In this document: piece by piece, positions 1 to 9,077 of the stretch
Numbering within the stretch: position 1 is the first letter of the stretch
How the letters are laid out: each line of letters starts with the position of its first letter
From: Pedosphaera sp.
GTDB lineage: Bacteria > Verrucomicrobiota > Verrucomicrobiia > Limisphaerales > UBA9464
Assembly (NCBI GenBank): GCA_009695205.1
Contig: SIBK01000030.1
Location: 1-48,592 of the forward strand
Direction: 5' to 3'
Length of the DNA: 48,592 nt
The notes under the pieces: model-generated
Told to the model about the DNA's origin: nothing
Databases searched by the model: none
Seen by the model: only the letters and a program-made list of their open reading frames with translations
Position numbers and translations under genes: made by a program

Positions 1-771
1 GATGACGACCGCCGCAATGATGTCGAGTTCGAGACCGATGGCGGCGGTCGGATCCCCGAGGCTCAGGCGCGCGTTTTGAAGGAGACTCGCAAATCCAAAA
101 AGAACACCTGCGACAGCGTACACGGCGAGTTTGACCCAAGCGACACGCACACCACTGAGGCGGGCTGCGGCTTCATTCGAGCCGATAGCAAACAGGTAAC
201 GTCCGAAAACCGTTCGTCGCATCAACACAGCAATGACCACGGCGAGCCCGAGGGATGCCCAAACCCCCGGAGGCAGAGGGAAAAATTTGTCCGGATCAAC
301 GCTATCGAGCAGGAGTCCGAGGACGGATTCCTTTGGATTCGGCACCGTCTGATTTCCAGAAATCCACTTCGCCGAACCGCGCAGCACACCCATTGTGCCC
401 AGCGTCACGATAAACGGGAGCATGCGGAATCCGGCAACAATCCCACCATTCAGGCAACCCACACAGCCGCCAAGAATCATTGTGGCCGCGACCGTGCTCG
501 TCGTCGACCAACCCGCGGACAGGAGCCGCGCTGCGACCACACTCCCGAGGGCAACCATCGATCCGACGCTGAGATCGATCCCGCCGCTCACGATGATCAA
601 TGTCATCCCCAGAGCGCCGACAGCGACAATGGCTGTTTGGACGAGAATTGTCTTACCGTTGTGTGCGGTAAAAAAGAAGGGGCGAACCTCAGCATCCAGG
701 GCGATCAGCCCCAAGATCAGCAGAAGTCCGAGCACCGGCCCACCCGTCGATAGGAGTCGTCGGAAGGTCAT
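1..771 (-). CDS. Sugar ABC transporter permease, RbsC-like (C-terminus beyond window)
   Basis: Inner-membrane channel subunit of a ribose/xylose-type (CUT2) sugar importer. The minus-strand frame is open from the ATG at 771 to the window edge, giving 257 codons without a stop, so the C-terminus is missing. The family hallmark GGIDLSVGS is at residues 63-71, and the protein is cut inside ELDIIAAVVI (248-257), which in this family precedes the last membrane segments. Most of the sequence is hydrophobic helices. The ATG overlaps the stop of the upstream binding-protein gene (ATGA, 771-768), so the two are translationally coupled. No ATPase gene lies upstream in the operon; it may follow beyond position 1. 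The family is certain; the exact sugar cannot be told. Confidence 0.9.
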   Translation of the reverse strand, partial: MTFRRLLSTGGPVLGLLLILGLIALDAEVRPFFFTAHNGKTILVQTAIVAVGALGMTLIIVSGGIDLSVGSMVALGSVVAARLLSAGWSTTSTVAATMILGGCVGCLNGGIVAGFRMLPFIVTLGTMGVLRGSAKWISGNQTVPNPKESVLGLLLDSVDPDKFFPLPPGVWASLGLAVVIAVLMRRTVFGRYLFAIGSNEAAARLSGVRVAWVKLAVYAVAGVLFGFASLLQNARLSLGDPTAAIGLELDIIAAVVI

Positions 772-1742
772 TCCTTGAGGTAGCGGCTCAAGGGCGGATG
801 GAGCAATTCCTGAATATCGGTCTGATCCATATTTTCGCGCGTCACCATTTTGACTCCTGTATCAATTCGCTTCTCGACGCTTCGGCCTTCGAGATGGTCC
901 ACCAGTGACATCACGGCTTTATAGCCCATATAGACTGGGTTTTGGACAACGAGCGCTTGGACGTCGCCATCCTTCATGTCACTGACAGATTGCGACCCTG
1001 CGTCAAAACCGATCATTTTCACTTTTCCTCCGGCTTTGCCAATGTCGCGAAGCGCCTTGGTCATGGCAATCGTGCACGGTTCCGCCGGGCAAAAGATTCC
1101 ATTCACTTGATTGCCAAATCGATTGAGGAGGTTCTGAGACGCCTGATAGGCCGTTTCACGCGTGGGACCGGCGTGCTGATCCGATGAGATCAACGTAATG
1201 CCGGAATGCTTCTTGAGGGCGTCTAGGAATCCGGCCTCCCGTGCTTCTGTGCTGGCCGATCCAACGGCGTATCTCAACAGAATTACATTTCCGTGGCCGT
1301 CGAGGAGTTTTGCGATTTGCTCGCCGGCAAGTTGGCCGCCGAGAAAATTATCCGTGGCGACAAAACTGGTGTACTGGTCGGACTTCAAATCGGAATCCAT
1401 GACGACGACAGGGATTTTGGCTCGGACGGCGTTACGCACCGGGTTGACCAGTGCTTGCGAATCCAGCGGAGCGAGAACGATTCCGCTGACCCGTCGGGTG
1501 GTAAAATTCTCGACGACTTGAATTTGTTGCTCCCGGTCGTCTTCCTTAAGGGGTCCCTTCCAAAATAATTTAATCATCGTGCCCTTGGCGGCGAGTTCCT
1601 GCTCCGCCTTGACGGCTCCCGCGTGAATGGATTTCCAAAATTCATGGGTCGTCCCCTTGGGAATGACCGCAATAGTATATTCCTTTGCGGAGGCTGCTCC
1701 CAGCAAAAGAAGTCCGGGGATGATGGCAAACAGGGATTTCAC
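768..1742 (-). CDS. Periplasmic sugar-binding protein of an ABC importer (RbsB/Peripla_BP_4 family)
   Basis: Captures a sugar in the periplasm and delivers it to the permease encoded immediately downstream. I take the GTG at 1742 as start, because it places a clean signal peptide (KSLFAIIPGLLLLGAASA, cleavage after about residue 19) at the N-terminus; a TTG at 1799 would add 19 residues that do not look like a leader. The mature protein starts KEYTIAVIPKG and carries the two-lobed Peripla_BP_4 pattern: VSGIVLAPLD, IPVVVMDSDL and the conserved MIGFDAG segment near the C-terminus. At 324 residues it has the normal family length. Its stop overlaps the permease start. The ligand is probably a monosaccharide or small polyol; the sequence does not say which. 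Confidence 0.9.
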   Translation of the reverse strand: MKSLFAIIPGLLLLGAASAKEYTIAVIPKGTTHEFWKSIHAGAVKAEQELAAKGTMIKLFWKGPLKEDDREQQIQVVENFTTRRVSGIVLAPLDSQALVNPVRNAVRAKIPVVVMDSDLKSDQYTSFVATDNFLGGQLAGEQIAKLLDGHGNVILLRYAVGSASTEAREAGFLDALKKHSGITLISSDQHAGPTRETAYQASQNLLNRFGNQVNGIFCPAEPCTIAMTKALRDIGKAGGKVKMIGFDAGSQSVSDMKDGDVQALVVQNPVYMGYKAVMSLVDHLEGRSVEKRIDTGVKMVTRENMDQTDIQELLHPPLSRYLKE

Positions 1743-2278
1743 GACCCCGACGGTAGGGAAATGTGCCGGCGGGTTCAAGTGGGCAGAAATTCCGTCCAAT
1801 GAGGCTGGAGGCTGGAAAACAAAGCCGGCCGCACCCTTTCGAGTGCGACCGGCGAATCAAACCGGCCCGCCAGTCAGAGGATGACCATACGGCCCGGGGA
1901 ATAATCAGAATCAGTTCAAGTGGGACTTAGTGGATTTCCCGGGGCGGTGAACAACGCCAACCCGGAAACTTGGTGGATTCCCTGCTTTCGCAGAGATCCT
2001 AAAATTCCAGCCCCATCTTCAAAGTCAAAGAACTCTCAACTACGTTCCGAATAACTTCCCGACCCTAGCAACCAATTTTCTGATTGTCAAATCTGAATAA
2101 GCATTTTGTTTGCCAGCTTCCCAAATGGGTTCGAAAAACTCTCGAACTTCATGTGAAACTCTGCCTGCAGCACCTCTATTCATGTTAATTACGGTAGCTG
2201 CCAACTTTGTGGCCGAGGGAATGGCTTCAGATGGAGTTACAACTTGCCTGTTCACTCTTTTTCCCCTTTAACCCCTCC
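1743..2278. other. Divergent intergenic region, AT-richer than its surroundings
   Basis: About 540 bases separate the leftward sugar-transport operon from rightward uppP. It should contain both promoters, but I could not pin convincing -35/-10 boxes. It holds the hairpin at 1824-1853. From 2255 to 2040 on the minus strand there is an uninterrupted frame of 71 codons with a GTG start and AT-rich codons unlike the neighbours. It has no match I recognise and may be chance or a remnant. Confidence 0.5.
1824..1853 (-). terminator. Hairpin followed by a T-rich run in the leader of the sugar ABC operon
   Basis: GCCGGCCGCAC (1824-1834) pairs with GTGCGACCGGC (1843-1853), an 11-base stem with one mismatch and an 8-base loop. 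Read on the minus strand, the stem is followed by TTTGTTTTCC, the layout of an intrinsic terminator. It sits about 80 bases upstream of the binding-protein start, so it would either end an upstream minus transcript or act as an attenuator in the operon leader. No ligand-binding structure was recognised. Confidence 0.35.
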
Positions 2279-3076
2279 ATGGTTGAATGGGTTAGGATAG
2301 TAATCTTGGGTATCGTCGAAGGAATTACCGAATTTCTGCCAATCTCATCAACCGGCCACTTATTGCTCACTGAGGCTCTTTTCCGCCACGCACAGTCCGA
2401 GCTCTTTAACACGGTGATCCAGGTCGGCGCGGTGCTGGCCGTCATTATCGTTTTCGGTGCCCGAGTGAAAACCCTGGCCTTTGGATGGCAACAACCCACA
2501 AATCGCGATCATTTGGCAAAATTGGGAGCGGCTTTCCTGATCACCGCTGTGGGTGGCCTCCTGCTGAAAAGCTGCGGATGGAAACCTCCCCACTCGGCCG
2601 TTCCCGTGGCGTGGGCCACCTTGATTGGCGGCATCCTCTTCGTCGTGATAGAACAATGGCTGCGCGGAAAAGAGAGAACGGCTGGCATCAGCTGGTCGGT
2701 GGCCGTAGCCGTCGGGTTTGCCCAGCTCTTCGCCGCCGTTTTCCCGGGTGCCTCTCGTTCAGGCACGACTATCCTGATAGCGCTTCTGCTGGGAGTAAAT
2801 CGGGCTCGTGCAGCCGAGTTTTCCTTTTTGCTGGGCATCCCCACGTTGGTCGCTGCCGGGGGCAAGGAGATTGTGGACGCACTTCGCACCCACGCACCAC
2901 ATGAACCCTGGCTGCAACTAGCCGTCGCCGCAATGGTCGCTGCCACCACCGCCTCGTTCGCCGTCCGATGGCTGCTGCGGTACATTCAGACGCACGATTT
3001 TAGCTTCTTTGGTTGGTACCGAATCGCGGTCGGATCGGCTATGCTCCTTCTAGCCTTCCGAGGCATCATCCACTGA
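2279..3076 (+). CDS. uppP: Undecaprenyl-diphosphatase UppP (BacA family)
   Basis: Integral membrane phosphatase that converts undecaprenyl diphosphate to the monophosphate, recycling the lipid carrier for peptidoglycan and polysaccharide synthesis. The protein (265 residues from ATG 2279) has the family signature near the N-terminus, EGITEF with E14 and E18 followed by SSTGH (23-27), and the phosphatase-like motif PGASRSGTT (156-164). Multiple hydrophobic helices span the rest. The 2279 start matches the usual family N-terminus. An in-frame ATG at 2231 has a better Shine-Dalgarno (GAGGGA at 2215-2220) and would add 16 residues, so it cannot be excluded. The neighbouring polysaccharide cluster depends on the same lipid carrier. 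Confidence 0.95.
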   Translation: MVEWVRIVILGIVEGITEFLPISSTGHLLLTEALFRHAQSELFNTVIQVGAVLAVIIVFGARVKTLAFGWQQPTNRDHLAKLGAAFLITAVGGLLLKSCGWKPPHSAVPVAWATLIGGILFVVIEQWLRGKERTAGISWSVAVAVGFAQLFAAVFPGASRSGTTILIALLLGVNRARAAEFSFLLGIPTLVAAGGKEIVDALRTHAPHEPWLQLAVAAMVAATTASFAVRWLLRYIQTHDFSFFGWYRIAVGSAMLLLAFRGIIH

Positions 3077-3325
3077 TTTGCTCGCTGCATACGTGCAACC
3101 TGCTTGTGCCCCGTGGGTTCAGCACGAGGGTTTCAGCTTGCGTCAAGCCGAGGATCGTTCGGAATGTTCAATAGCAATTAAACGAACGCCCAGTTCGTGT
3201 GCCAGTAGGTTCGCTCCTGCGAATTGACCGGCACGAAGTGTCTTACTGTGTCGAGATGGACTCGAAAACTTTGCGGCGATTCAAGATCAATTCCGCGCAA
3301 TGCCTCCTTTGGCTGAAGGATTTCT

Positions 3326-4105
3326 TTGAAACCGCCGGACACCCAACGGATAACCACCCAAGCACCGTCGCCATCCCCTGCAACGGCAGTGTTCCTGGTG
3401 TTGCTTTTCATCGCGGCAACGTTTGGGGCGTGGTCCTGGTTTCACGTGGGAAATCCGATCCAGCCGCCCGAAATCGTTCTGGGCATTCGCCGTGTCATCC
3501 CAGGATTTGGATTTTCCAACCATCCTCTCAATGAAACTGAGCGGCAGATTCTGGCGACAACGAATTTGTTCAACGGCGATTTCACGAACGGGTTGGGCAA
3601 TCGTTACACGGTGTTTTTCGCCGAATGGCGTCGCGAATCGGGGCCTGGATTTTTGGTATTGCACACTCCGGACGTCTGTTGGGTCAGCGCGGGGGCGGTG
3701 CCACGGCGAATGGGGCAACCCGAACAAGTGACCATGGAAGTGGATGGCAAGGCACTGCCCTTCGAGTGTCGCGCTTACGAAATGCCGGAGGGACACCCAA
3801 TCGAAGCAACACTGTGGTGCACCCTCGTTGGAGGGCGTCCAATGCCCGAGAATCCCCAGGCAGACGCCGAATACCAAACCACCCTCAGCCGCGGGAGCCG
3901 AATTAGGACAGAGTCCCGACGAAGGATGTGGAGTTATTTTCTGCGGTCTCTCCGAGACCGAACTCCGGCTCTGGAGTGCAAGCAATTTGCCCGCTTTTCA
4001 ACCCCCCTGAGGGGCGATGCAACCCAGACCTTCGAGCGACTCCGACACTTCGGCGAATCCTGGTTGTATACACTTCCTCCCGGGGCAAATTCCCAGGCCG
4101 AGTAG
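3326..4105 (+). CDS. Exosortase-associated EpsI-like protein
   Basis: Single-pass membrane protein with an extracytoplasmic domain, of the EpsI type found with exosortases in polysaccharide loci. A hydrophobic segment (about 20-40) is followed by a soluble domain with the cysteine-containing motif HTPDVCW (113-119), which matches the family pattern of H-x-P-x-x-C. The start is TTG at 3326: an in-frame TGA lies at 3314-3316 and AAGGA ends five bases before the TTG. The role of EpsI is poorly known; it accompanies exopolysaccharide production and exosortase sorting. No exosortase (eight-helix protease/transpeptidase) gene is in this window, so its partner must lie elsewhere. It precedes the polysaccharide operon on the same strand by 78 bases. 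Confidence 0.7.
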   Translation: MKPPDTQRITTQAPSPSPATAVFLVLLFIAATFGAWSWFHVGNPIQPPEIVLGIRRVIPGFGFSNHPLNETERQILATTNLFNGDFTNGLGNRYTVFFAEWRRESGPGFLVLHTPDVCWVSAGAVPRRMGQPEQVTMEVDGKALPFECRAYEMPEGHPIEATLWCTLVGGRPMPENPQADAEYQTTLSRGSRIRTESRRRMWSYFLRSLRDRTPALECKQFARFSTPLRGDATQTFERLRHFGESWLYTLPPGANSQAE

Positions 4106-4183
4106 GGACCGACACTCTCACTATTCACCCAACATCGAAGTCATCCAGTCCGAGTCGGACCGCAAACTAAACAACGCTTCACC

Positions 4184-4897
4184 ATGGGATTCGGAATTCG
4201 AACTCAGTTGCTCCGATGGCGTAGAACGTTCGCCGAGAAGGGCGGAATCGGCTGGTATTCAAAGACCGGACTCTACGGCATGGACGACAAGCTCGCTCCA
4301 TTCCTTCATACGAAGCGGGGAGGCTTCTTCATCGAGTGTGGCGCGAACGATGGCTTTGATCAGAGTAACACCTACTACCTCGAGCGAATTCTCGGTTGGC
4401 GAGGCATCCTCGTGGAGGGAATCCCGGCGCTGGCGACAGCCTGCGCAGCAAGGCGCCTCAACTCGGCTGTACTCAACTGCGCGCTGGTAGCTCAGGGTCA
4501 GGAGGGTAGACCGGTGGAAATGCGATTTGCCAACTTGATGTCGGTGGTCCATGGGGGCATTGGATCACCCGAGGTCGAGGCCGGCCATTTGCAACAGGGC
4601 CTCGCGGGAAATCCAGACCTCAAGTCGTACTCTGTGACGGTTCCCGGACGGACGATTTCGTCGATTCTCGATGAGTATCACGTGGAGCATGTCGATTTCT
4701 TCTCGCTGGACGTCGAAGGCTTCGAGGCGGAAGTTCTTCGCGGCATGGATTTTTCACGGCACCGCCCCACCTATTTGCTGGTTGAAATCAGGTCGCCAAA
4801 TGCCGTCCGCGAACTTTTGAACCCCTACTACGAGGAGATCGCCACGTTGTCCACCACCTCCTCACACTCGGACGTTTTGTTCCGGGTCCGTCCCTGA
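4184..4897 (+). CDS. FkbM family methyltransferase
   Basis: Predicted S-adenosylmethionine-dependent O-methyltransferase, probably methylating a sugar hydroxyl of the polysaccharide. The 237-residue protein has a glycine-rich SAM site IECGANDG (50-57), an acidic loop GILVEGIP (74-81), and the FkbM C-terminal motif LDVEGFEAEVLRGMD (175-189), which includes the D/E residues typical of the family. It is the first gene of the tightly packed polysaccharide cluster; the next gene starts nine bases after its stop. A second, only distantly similar FkbM gene is at 11981. The acceptor is unknown. Confidence 0.85.
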   Translation: MGFGIRTQLLRWRRTFAEKGGIGWYSKTGLYGMDDKLAPFLHTKRGGFFIECGANDGFDQSNTYYLERILGWRGILVEGIPALATACAARRLNSAVLNCALVAQGQEGRPVEMRFANLMSVVHGGIGSPEVEAGHLQQGLAGNPDLKSYSVTVPGRTISSILDEYHVEHVDFFSLDVEGFEAEVLRGMDFSRHRPTYLLVEIRSPNAVRELLNPYYEEIATLSTTSSHSDVLFRVRP

Positions 4898-4906
4898 CAC
4901 CCATCC

Positions 4907-6253
4907 ATGCGCGCCACCATCCCACTCCCGCAAACGCGTCCGTCAACGTCACAACGCGCCAATTCCGCGACCTTTGGCATTTCGTCACGAGCGATCGTCT
5001 ACTTTCTCTTTTATTCGCTCCTGCTGACACCACTCGGATGGATAACGGTGAACGGCATTTATCATCGACAAACGTTTCTCATTGTCGGCGTGATCAGCAT
5101 GGGATTCGTCGCCTTCATGGGACTCCTGCCCCGGATGGCTCAAAATTTTGCCTTGTTTGTTTTTGTGGCGCTGTTCGGGTTGTTCACCCGCTATTTCCCA
5201 CAGGTGGAGACCTACGATTGGAAGGACATTCTCACCGGAACCTTCTACGCCGTGACAGCAGGAACGGTGCTGGGGGCCGCCCGGGAAAGGCGAAGCGCCC
5301 TATCCCTTGTCACCGCACTGGTTGCGCTTGCGGCATCGACGACATTCATCGCCATCCTGATGGTTCGCTCAGCGGGGGGGGCGGGGGCGTTGCGAAACGA
5401 ATACGAAATGGAGGTAGAGACCGCCGGAATCCTCTTCGGTGGGCTGATGGGGGACAAGAACGTGGTCATCGGGGTCATCCCAATGACCACTTGCTCGCTA
5501 TCGCTCCTGCCATTCGTCATTCTCCAACCGTTTCGATGGCTCAATCTGCTCCTGGTGCCAACGATCGCTGCAGCCTTATATGTCAATGTCGCCGTCGCCA
5601 GCCGAACGGCTCTCACGGTTGCTTTGATCACCACGATGGGATTCTTAATTTACGCAATCCGTCAGGGCTCACAGCGCGGTCGCTATGCAGTCGCCGTGAT
5701 CTTGTCTGCCGCAGTGGTGATCCCCGTGAGCGGGTTGATCTTCCCATCGATCGAACAATACTTGGAACCTGTCATTAAACGTTTCGCGCACGTCGCTGAA
5801 GACGGACGTTTGAGCCTCTGGGGCGAAGGGATTGATCTCCTGATTCGGAATCCATTTGGGAATGGCATTCAGCAGTTCACCCAGCACCAGTGGGCACACA
5901 ATCTGTTCCTCGACGTCGGATTGAACGGCGGAATTGTCGCCATTGCCATGGTGGCCGGGTACCATCTGCTCGCCCTGATCATTAGCAGGCGGTTTCATCA
6001 GATGAAGCTCCTGGATCCCGCGACCCCTGAAGCGGTTCTTTTCATGTTCGCACTGTCGATATTCCTCTGCGCGCAGGTGCTCGTTCCGCTAACAATGTTT
6101 ATCGTGATGATCGTGCTCATGTGTGCGTACGGGCAGTCGCTGCTCCTCAGCCCAATTGTTAAACGGACGTTCACGCGCCGGAATCCCGTTCCAATCCACA
6201 GAAATCTCCAGCAACGGCGCCCTCTGACGGCGCCGCGTATTCCCGCTGCTTAG
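4907..6253 (+). CDS. O-antigen polymerase/ligase family membrane protein (Wzy/WaaL-like)
   Basis: Polytopic inner-membrane protein of 448 residues that would polymerise lipid-linked repeat units or ligate them to an acceptor on the periplasmic side. Roughly ten or more hydrophobic helices are visible. The large periplasmic loop region contains the Wzy_C-type pattern: GRLSLW (about 299-304), a following GNGIQQF, then AHNLFLDVGLNGG (about 329-341), where the HN pair and downstream glycines are typical. It starts ATG nine bases after the FkbM stop. The C-terminal tail after about 420 is basic and proline-rich. Polymerase and ligase cannot be separated by sequence alone; the adjacent flippase favours a Wzx/Wzy-type pathway. 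Confidence 0.85.
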   Translation: MRATIPLPQTRPSTSQRANSATFGISSRAIVYFLFYSLLLTPLGWITVNGIYHRQTFLIVGVISMGFVAFMGLLPRMAQNFALFVFVALFGLFTRYFPQVETYDWKDILTGTFYAVTAGTVLGAARERRSALSLVTALVALAASTTFIAILMVRSAGGAGALRNEYEMEVETAGILFGGLMGDKNVVIGVIPMTTCSLSLLPFVILQPFRWLNLLLVPTIAAALYVNVAVASRTALTVALITTMGFLIYAIRQGSQRGRYAVAVILSAAVVIPVSGLIFPSIEQYLEPVIKRFAHVAEDGRLSLWGEGIDLLIRNPFGNGIQQFTQHQWAHNLFLDVGLNGGIVAIAMVAGYHLLALIISRRFHQMKLLDPATPEAVLFMFALSIFLCAQVLVPLTMFIVMIVLMCAYGQSLLLSPIVKRTFTRRNPVPIHRNLQQRRPLTAPRIPAA

Positions 6254-6314
6254 CCGTCGAAGCGATTCGGACAGGTGAGTCGCCAGTGTTCCGCTCGATC
6301 GGTCGTTTCTCCTC

Positions 6315-7649
6315 GTGATCTCGGGTTCCCAAAGTGCCGGATGGAACCGGCTGCTGCTTGTTCTCGATCGCTTGCTGCCCGGCGGCAACCAGGTGCTCGC
6401 CAACGCGAGCTGGCTGGTGCTGGACAAGATGTTCCGCCTGGGGGTCGGCCTATTCGTCGGCGCCTGGGTCAGCCGGCATCTCGGTCCCAAAAACTTCGGT
6501 CTCCTGGCTTTCACAACGTCCTTTGCCGCGATGTTCGTCGGGTTGGGCGCCCTGGCCTCAGAAAACGTGGTGGTTCGCGATCTTTCCAGATATCCGGACC
6601 AACGAGACCGCATTCTGGGGACCGCATTCATTCTTCGATTGGCCGGCACGTTTGCAGCCGGTCTTCTCGCGGTTGCGATTGCCTGGTCGCGCTATCCAGA
6701 TGATTTCCTCCGCCGGTTGTGCATCGCACTCGCTCTTGCCGGGTCGTTCATCCAAGTCAGCGATGCAATGGATCTATGCTTTCAGTCCCGATTGCTCTCG
6801 AAGTACACGACAATCGCCAAGAACGCTGCCTTTCTTCTCACCGCCGTCCTGCGAATTATCCTGATCCGCGCGGGGGCGCCCATCCAGGCATTCGCTCTTG
6901 CCGGCCTTTGCGAAATCGGCCTTGGAGCCCTGCTCCTGTGGGTGGCATATCGTCAACAGGGCAACTCCATCCGCAGCTGGCGCTGGGATGCGGCCTGGGC
7001 TGCCAGACTTTGGAAGGATAGCTGGCCGCTGTTGCTCTCTGGCACCATGATTTTGATCTATATGCGGATCGATCAGGTCATGCTGGGCGAACTGTCGAAT
7101 GACCAGGAACTGGGTGTCTATGCCGTCGCAGTCCGTTATGCGGAAGTCTGGTATTTCATCCCCATAGCTCTCCAATCCTCCGTGCTCCCCGGGATCGTCC
7201 AGTTGGCGGGAGATCCTGCCAAAATGGATCAACGCCTACAACATCTCTACAACCTGATGGCCTTTATTACCTACGCGGTGGCTCTTCCCGTGACATTTCT
7301 GTCCGCCTGGATCATCGGGCTGCTCAACGGTCCAAAATTCCTCGCCGCAGCCCCCATGCTGTCCATTCTAGTCTGGTCTGGAATGTTTGTCAGTCTTGGA
7401 GTCGCCCGCGGAGTGTATCTGACCAGCATGAACTGGCCCAAAATTCAGATGGCATTTACGCTGGTCGGGTGTCTGACAAATATAATCCTGAATTTTCTAT
7501 GGATCCCCCGTTACGGCGGCATGGGCGCCGTCTGGGCCACCTGCATTAGCTACGGAGTTCAGGCGTATCTTTCCTGCTTCCTCTATCGGCCTTTATGGAA
7601 AACGGGTTGGATGCTCACCCGCGCCCTCCTCTACCCCAAGCCGTGGTAG
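6315..7649 (+). CDS. Polysaccharide flippase (Wzx/MurJ-like, MOP superfamily)
   Basis: Predicted to flip undecaprenyl-linked oligosaccharide across the inner membrane. The 444-residue protein is hydrophobic, with about 12-14 helices. Its N-terminus has the pattern ASWLVLDKMFRLGVGLFVGAWVSRHLGP, quoted here in pieces (ASWLVLDKMF, then VSRHLGPKNFG), which is typical of polysaccharide_synt proteins. The start is GTG 6315; no ATG is available in frame nearby and there is no clear Shine-Dalgarno. It lies 61 bases after the polymerase gene and 50 bases before the nucleotide-sugar dehydrogenase. Together with the Wzy-like gene it indicates Wzx/Wzy-dependent assembly rather than an ABC-exported glycan. 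Confidence 0.88.
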   Translation: MISGSQSAGWNRLLLVLDRLLPGGNQVLANASWLVLDKMFRLGVGLFVGAWVSRHLGPKNFGLLAFTTSFAAMFVGLGALASENVVVRDLSRYPDQRDRILGTAFILRLAGTFAAGLLAVAIAWSRYPDDFLRRLCIALALAGSFIQVSDAMDLCFQSRLLSKYTTIAKNAAFLLTAVLRIILIRAGAPIQAFALAGLCEIGLGALLLWVAYRQQGNSIRSWRWDAAWAARLWKDSWPLLLSGTMILIYMRIDQVMLGELSNDQELGVYAVAVRYAEVWYFIPIALQSSVLPGIVQLAGDPAKMDQRLQHLYNLMAFITYAVALPVTFLSAWIIGLLNGPKFLAAAPMLSILVWSGMFVSLGVARGVYLTSMNWPKIQMAFTLVGCLTNIILNFLWIPRYGGMGAVWATCISYGVQAYLSCFLYRPLWKTGWMLTRALLYPKPW

Positions 7650-7699
7650 GCCAACCCCATCCACCTCCCTCATTCTCCCCTGCGCCCCACTGTAATATC

Positions 7700-9007
7700 A
7701 TGCTCGAAAATTTCATCCGACGAGTTCAGCAACGCGAATCAACGATCGGAATCATCGGCCTGGGCTATGTCGGGCTCCCTCTGGCACTCAAATTTTGCGG
7801 GGCTGGATTTACTGTCACCGGAATCGACTGCAATGAGCAACGGATTGCTCGCATCAACTCCGGCGATCCCATTCTTTCCCACCTGCCACCCCAAGCTCTC
7901 CAACACGCCCGAGCGTCCGGTCGATTCCACACAACTCATCGCTTCGATGCCGTCGATCAACTGGACGCCATCATCCTGTGCGTCCCCACGCCAATCGGCC
8001 CACACCGCGAGGTGGACATGTCCGCAGTCCAGTCCGCCATACGCTCGATCCTGCCTCACCTCCGACGGGGCCAATTGGTCAGCCTGGAAAGCACCGTCTA
8101 CCCCGGGGCAACCGAGGAGGAGCTCGCCACAGCAATCGCCTCCCGGGGACTCGCGGTGGGTCGCGATGTGTTTGGGGTCTTTTCGCCGGAACGTGAAGAC
8201 CCCGGAAACACCCATTTTCACACCGGAAACATTCCCAAACTCGTAAGTGGTATCACGCCGGCCTGTCGCGATGCGGGTGTCATTCTATATTCATCCGTCG
8301 TGGAAAAGGTTGTACGCGTGGAATCGCTTAGGGTCGCGGAAATGGCCAAGATGATCGAAAACACTTTTCGCTTCGTCAATATAGGGTTGGTGAACGAATT
8401 GAAGATGATCGCGGATGGGATGGGCATCGACATCTGGGAGGCGATCCGGGCGGCATCCACCAAACCGTTTGGCTACATGCCGTTCCATCCCGGGCCCGGA
8501 TTGGGAGGGCATTGCATCCCGGTGGATCCATTCTATCTGACTTGGAAGGCGAGGGAGCACGGGATGACAACACGGTTCATTGAACTCGCCGGTGAAATCA
8601 ACGGCGGAATGCCTGCGTGGGTGGTCGGCAAAATTGGGACGGCTCTCGGTGATCGCGACAAGTTGATTCACGGAGCGCGGATCCTCCTGATCGGCGTTGC
8701 TTATAAGAAAAACATTGAAGACACTCGAGAATCTCCCGCTCTGGAAATCATCCAACGGCTTCGCGAAGCGAAGGCTGTCGTTTCGTACTCCGACCCCTAT
8801 GTGCCGAATTTGAATGTCATTCGCGGCGGACGCATTGACATGGCTGCGCTCCCATTGACTCCGGAGACCGTCTCTGCGGCCGACTGTGTCGTCGTGGTCA
8901 CGGATCACGATTCCATCGACTATGAACTTATACAACGGCACGCGTCCTTGATTGTGGATACGCGCGGCCGGTTTTTCCCGGGCTCCCCCAACGTGGTGGG
9001 TGCGTAA
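7700..9007 (+). CDS. UDP-N-acetylhexosamine 6-dehydrogenase (WbpA-like nucleotide-sugar dehydrogenase)
   Basis: Oxidises C6 of a UDP-hexose(NAc) to the uronic acid with two NAD+, giving an acidic building block. The protein (435 residues from ATG 7700) has the Rossmann motif GLGYVG (20-25), the LESTVYPG substrate loop, and the active-site motif GGHCIPVDPFYL with catalytic Cys272. Preference for UDP-GlcNAc over UDP-Glc is inferred from the GLGGHCIP-DPFYLTWKA form, as in WbpA-type enzymes. A longer frame upstream overlaps the flippase gene and lacks family similarity, so the ATG at 7700 is preferred. The product is likely to feed glycosyltransferases of this cluster. Confidence 0.9.
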   Translation: MLENFIRRVQQRESTIGIIGLGYVGLPLALKFCGAGFTVTGIDCNEQRIARINSGDPILSHLPPQALQHARASGRFHTTHRFDAVDQLDAIILCVPTPIGPHREVDMSAVQSAIRSILPHLRRGQLVSLESTVYPGATEEELATAIASRGLAVGRDVFGVFSPEREDPGNTHFHTGNIPKLVSGITPACRDAGVILYSSVVEKVVRVESLRVAEMAKMIENTFRFVNIGLVNELKMIADGMGIDIWEAIRAASTKPFGYMPFHPGPGLGGHCIPVDPFYLTWKAREHGMTTRFIELAGEINGGMPAWVVGKIGTALGDRDKLIHGARILLIGVAYKKNIEDTRESPALEIIQRLREAKAVVSYSDPYVPNLNVIRGGRIDMAALPLTPETVSAADCVVVVTDHDSIDYELIQRHASLIVDTRGRFFPGSPNVVGA

Positions 9008-9077
9008 CTCAGAACCAACACTGCTCGTTTCTAGCCGGCTACATGCCTGGGGCAGCACAACTATTCAACTGGCAACC

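Noticed and set aside
2040..2255. Minus-strand 71-codon frame upstream of uppP
   Set aside because: Not a shadow and with plausible codons, but no homology recognised and no ribosome site; reported only within the intergenic entry.
8291..9058. Minus-strand open frame of about 255 codons
   Set aside because: It lies antisense to the nucleotide-sugar dehydrogenase and shows no recognisable domain.
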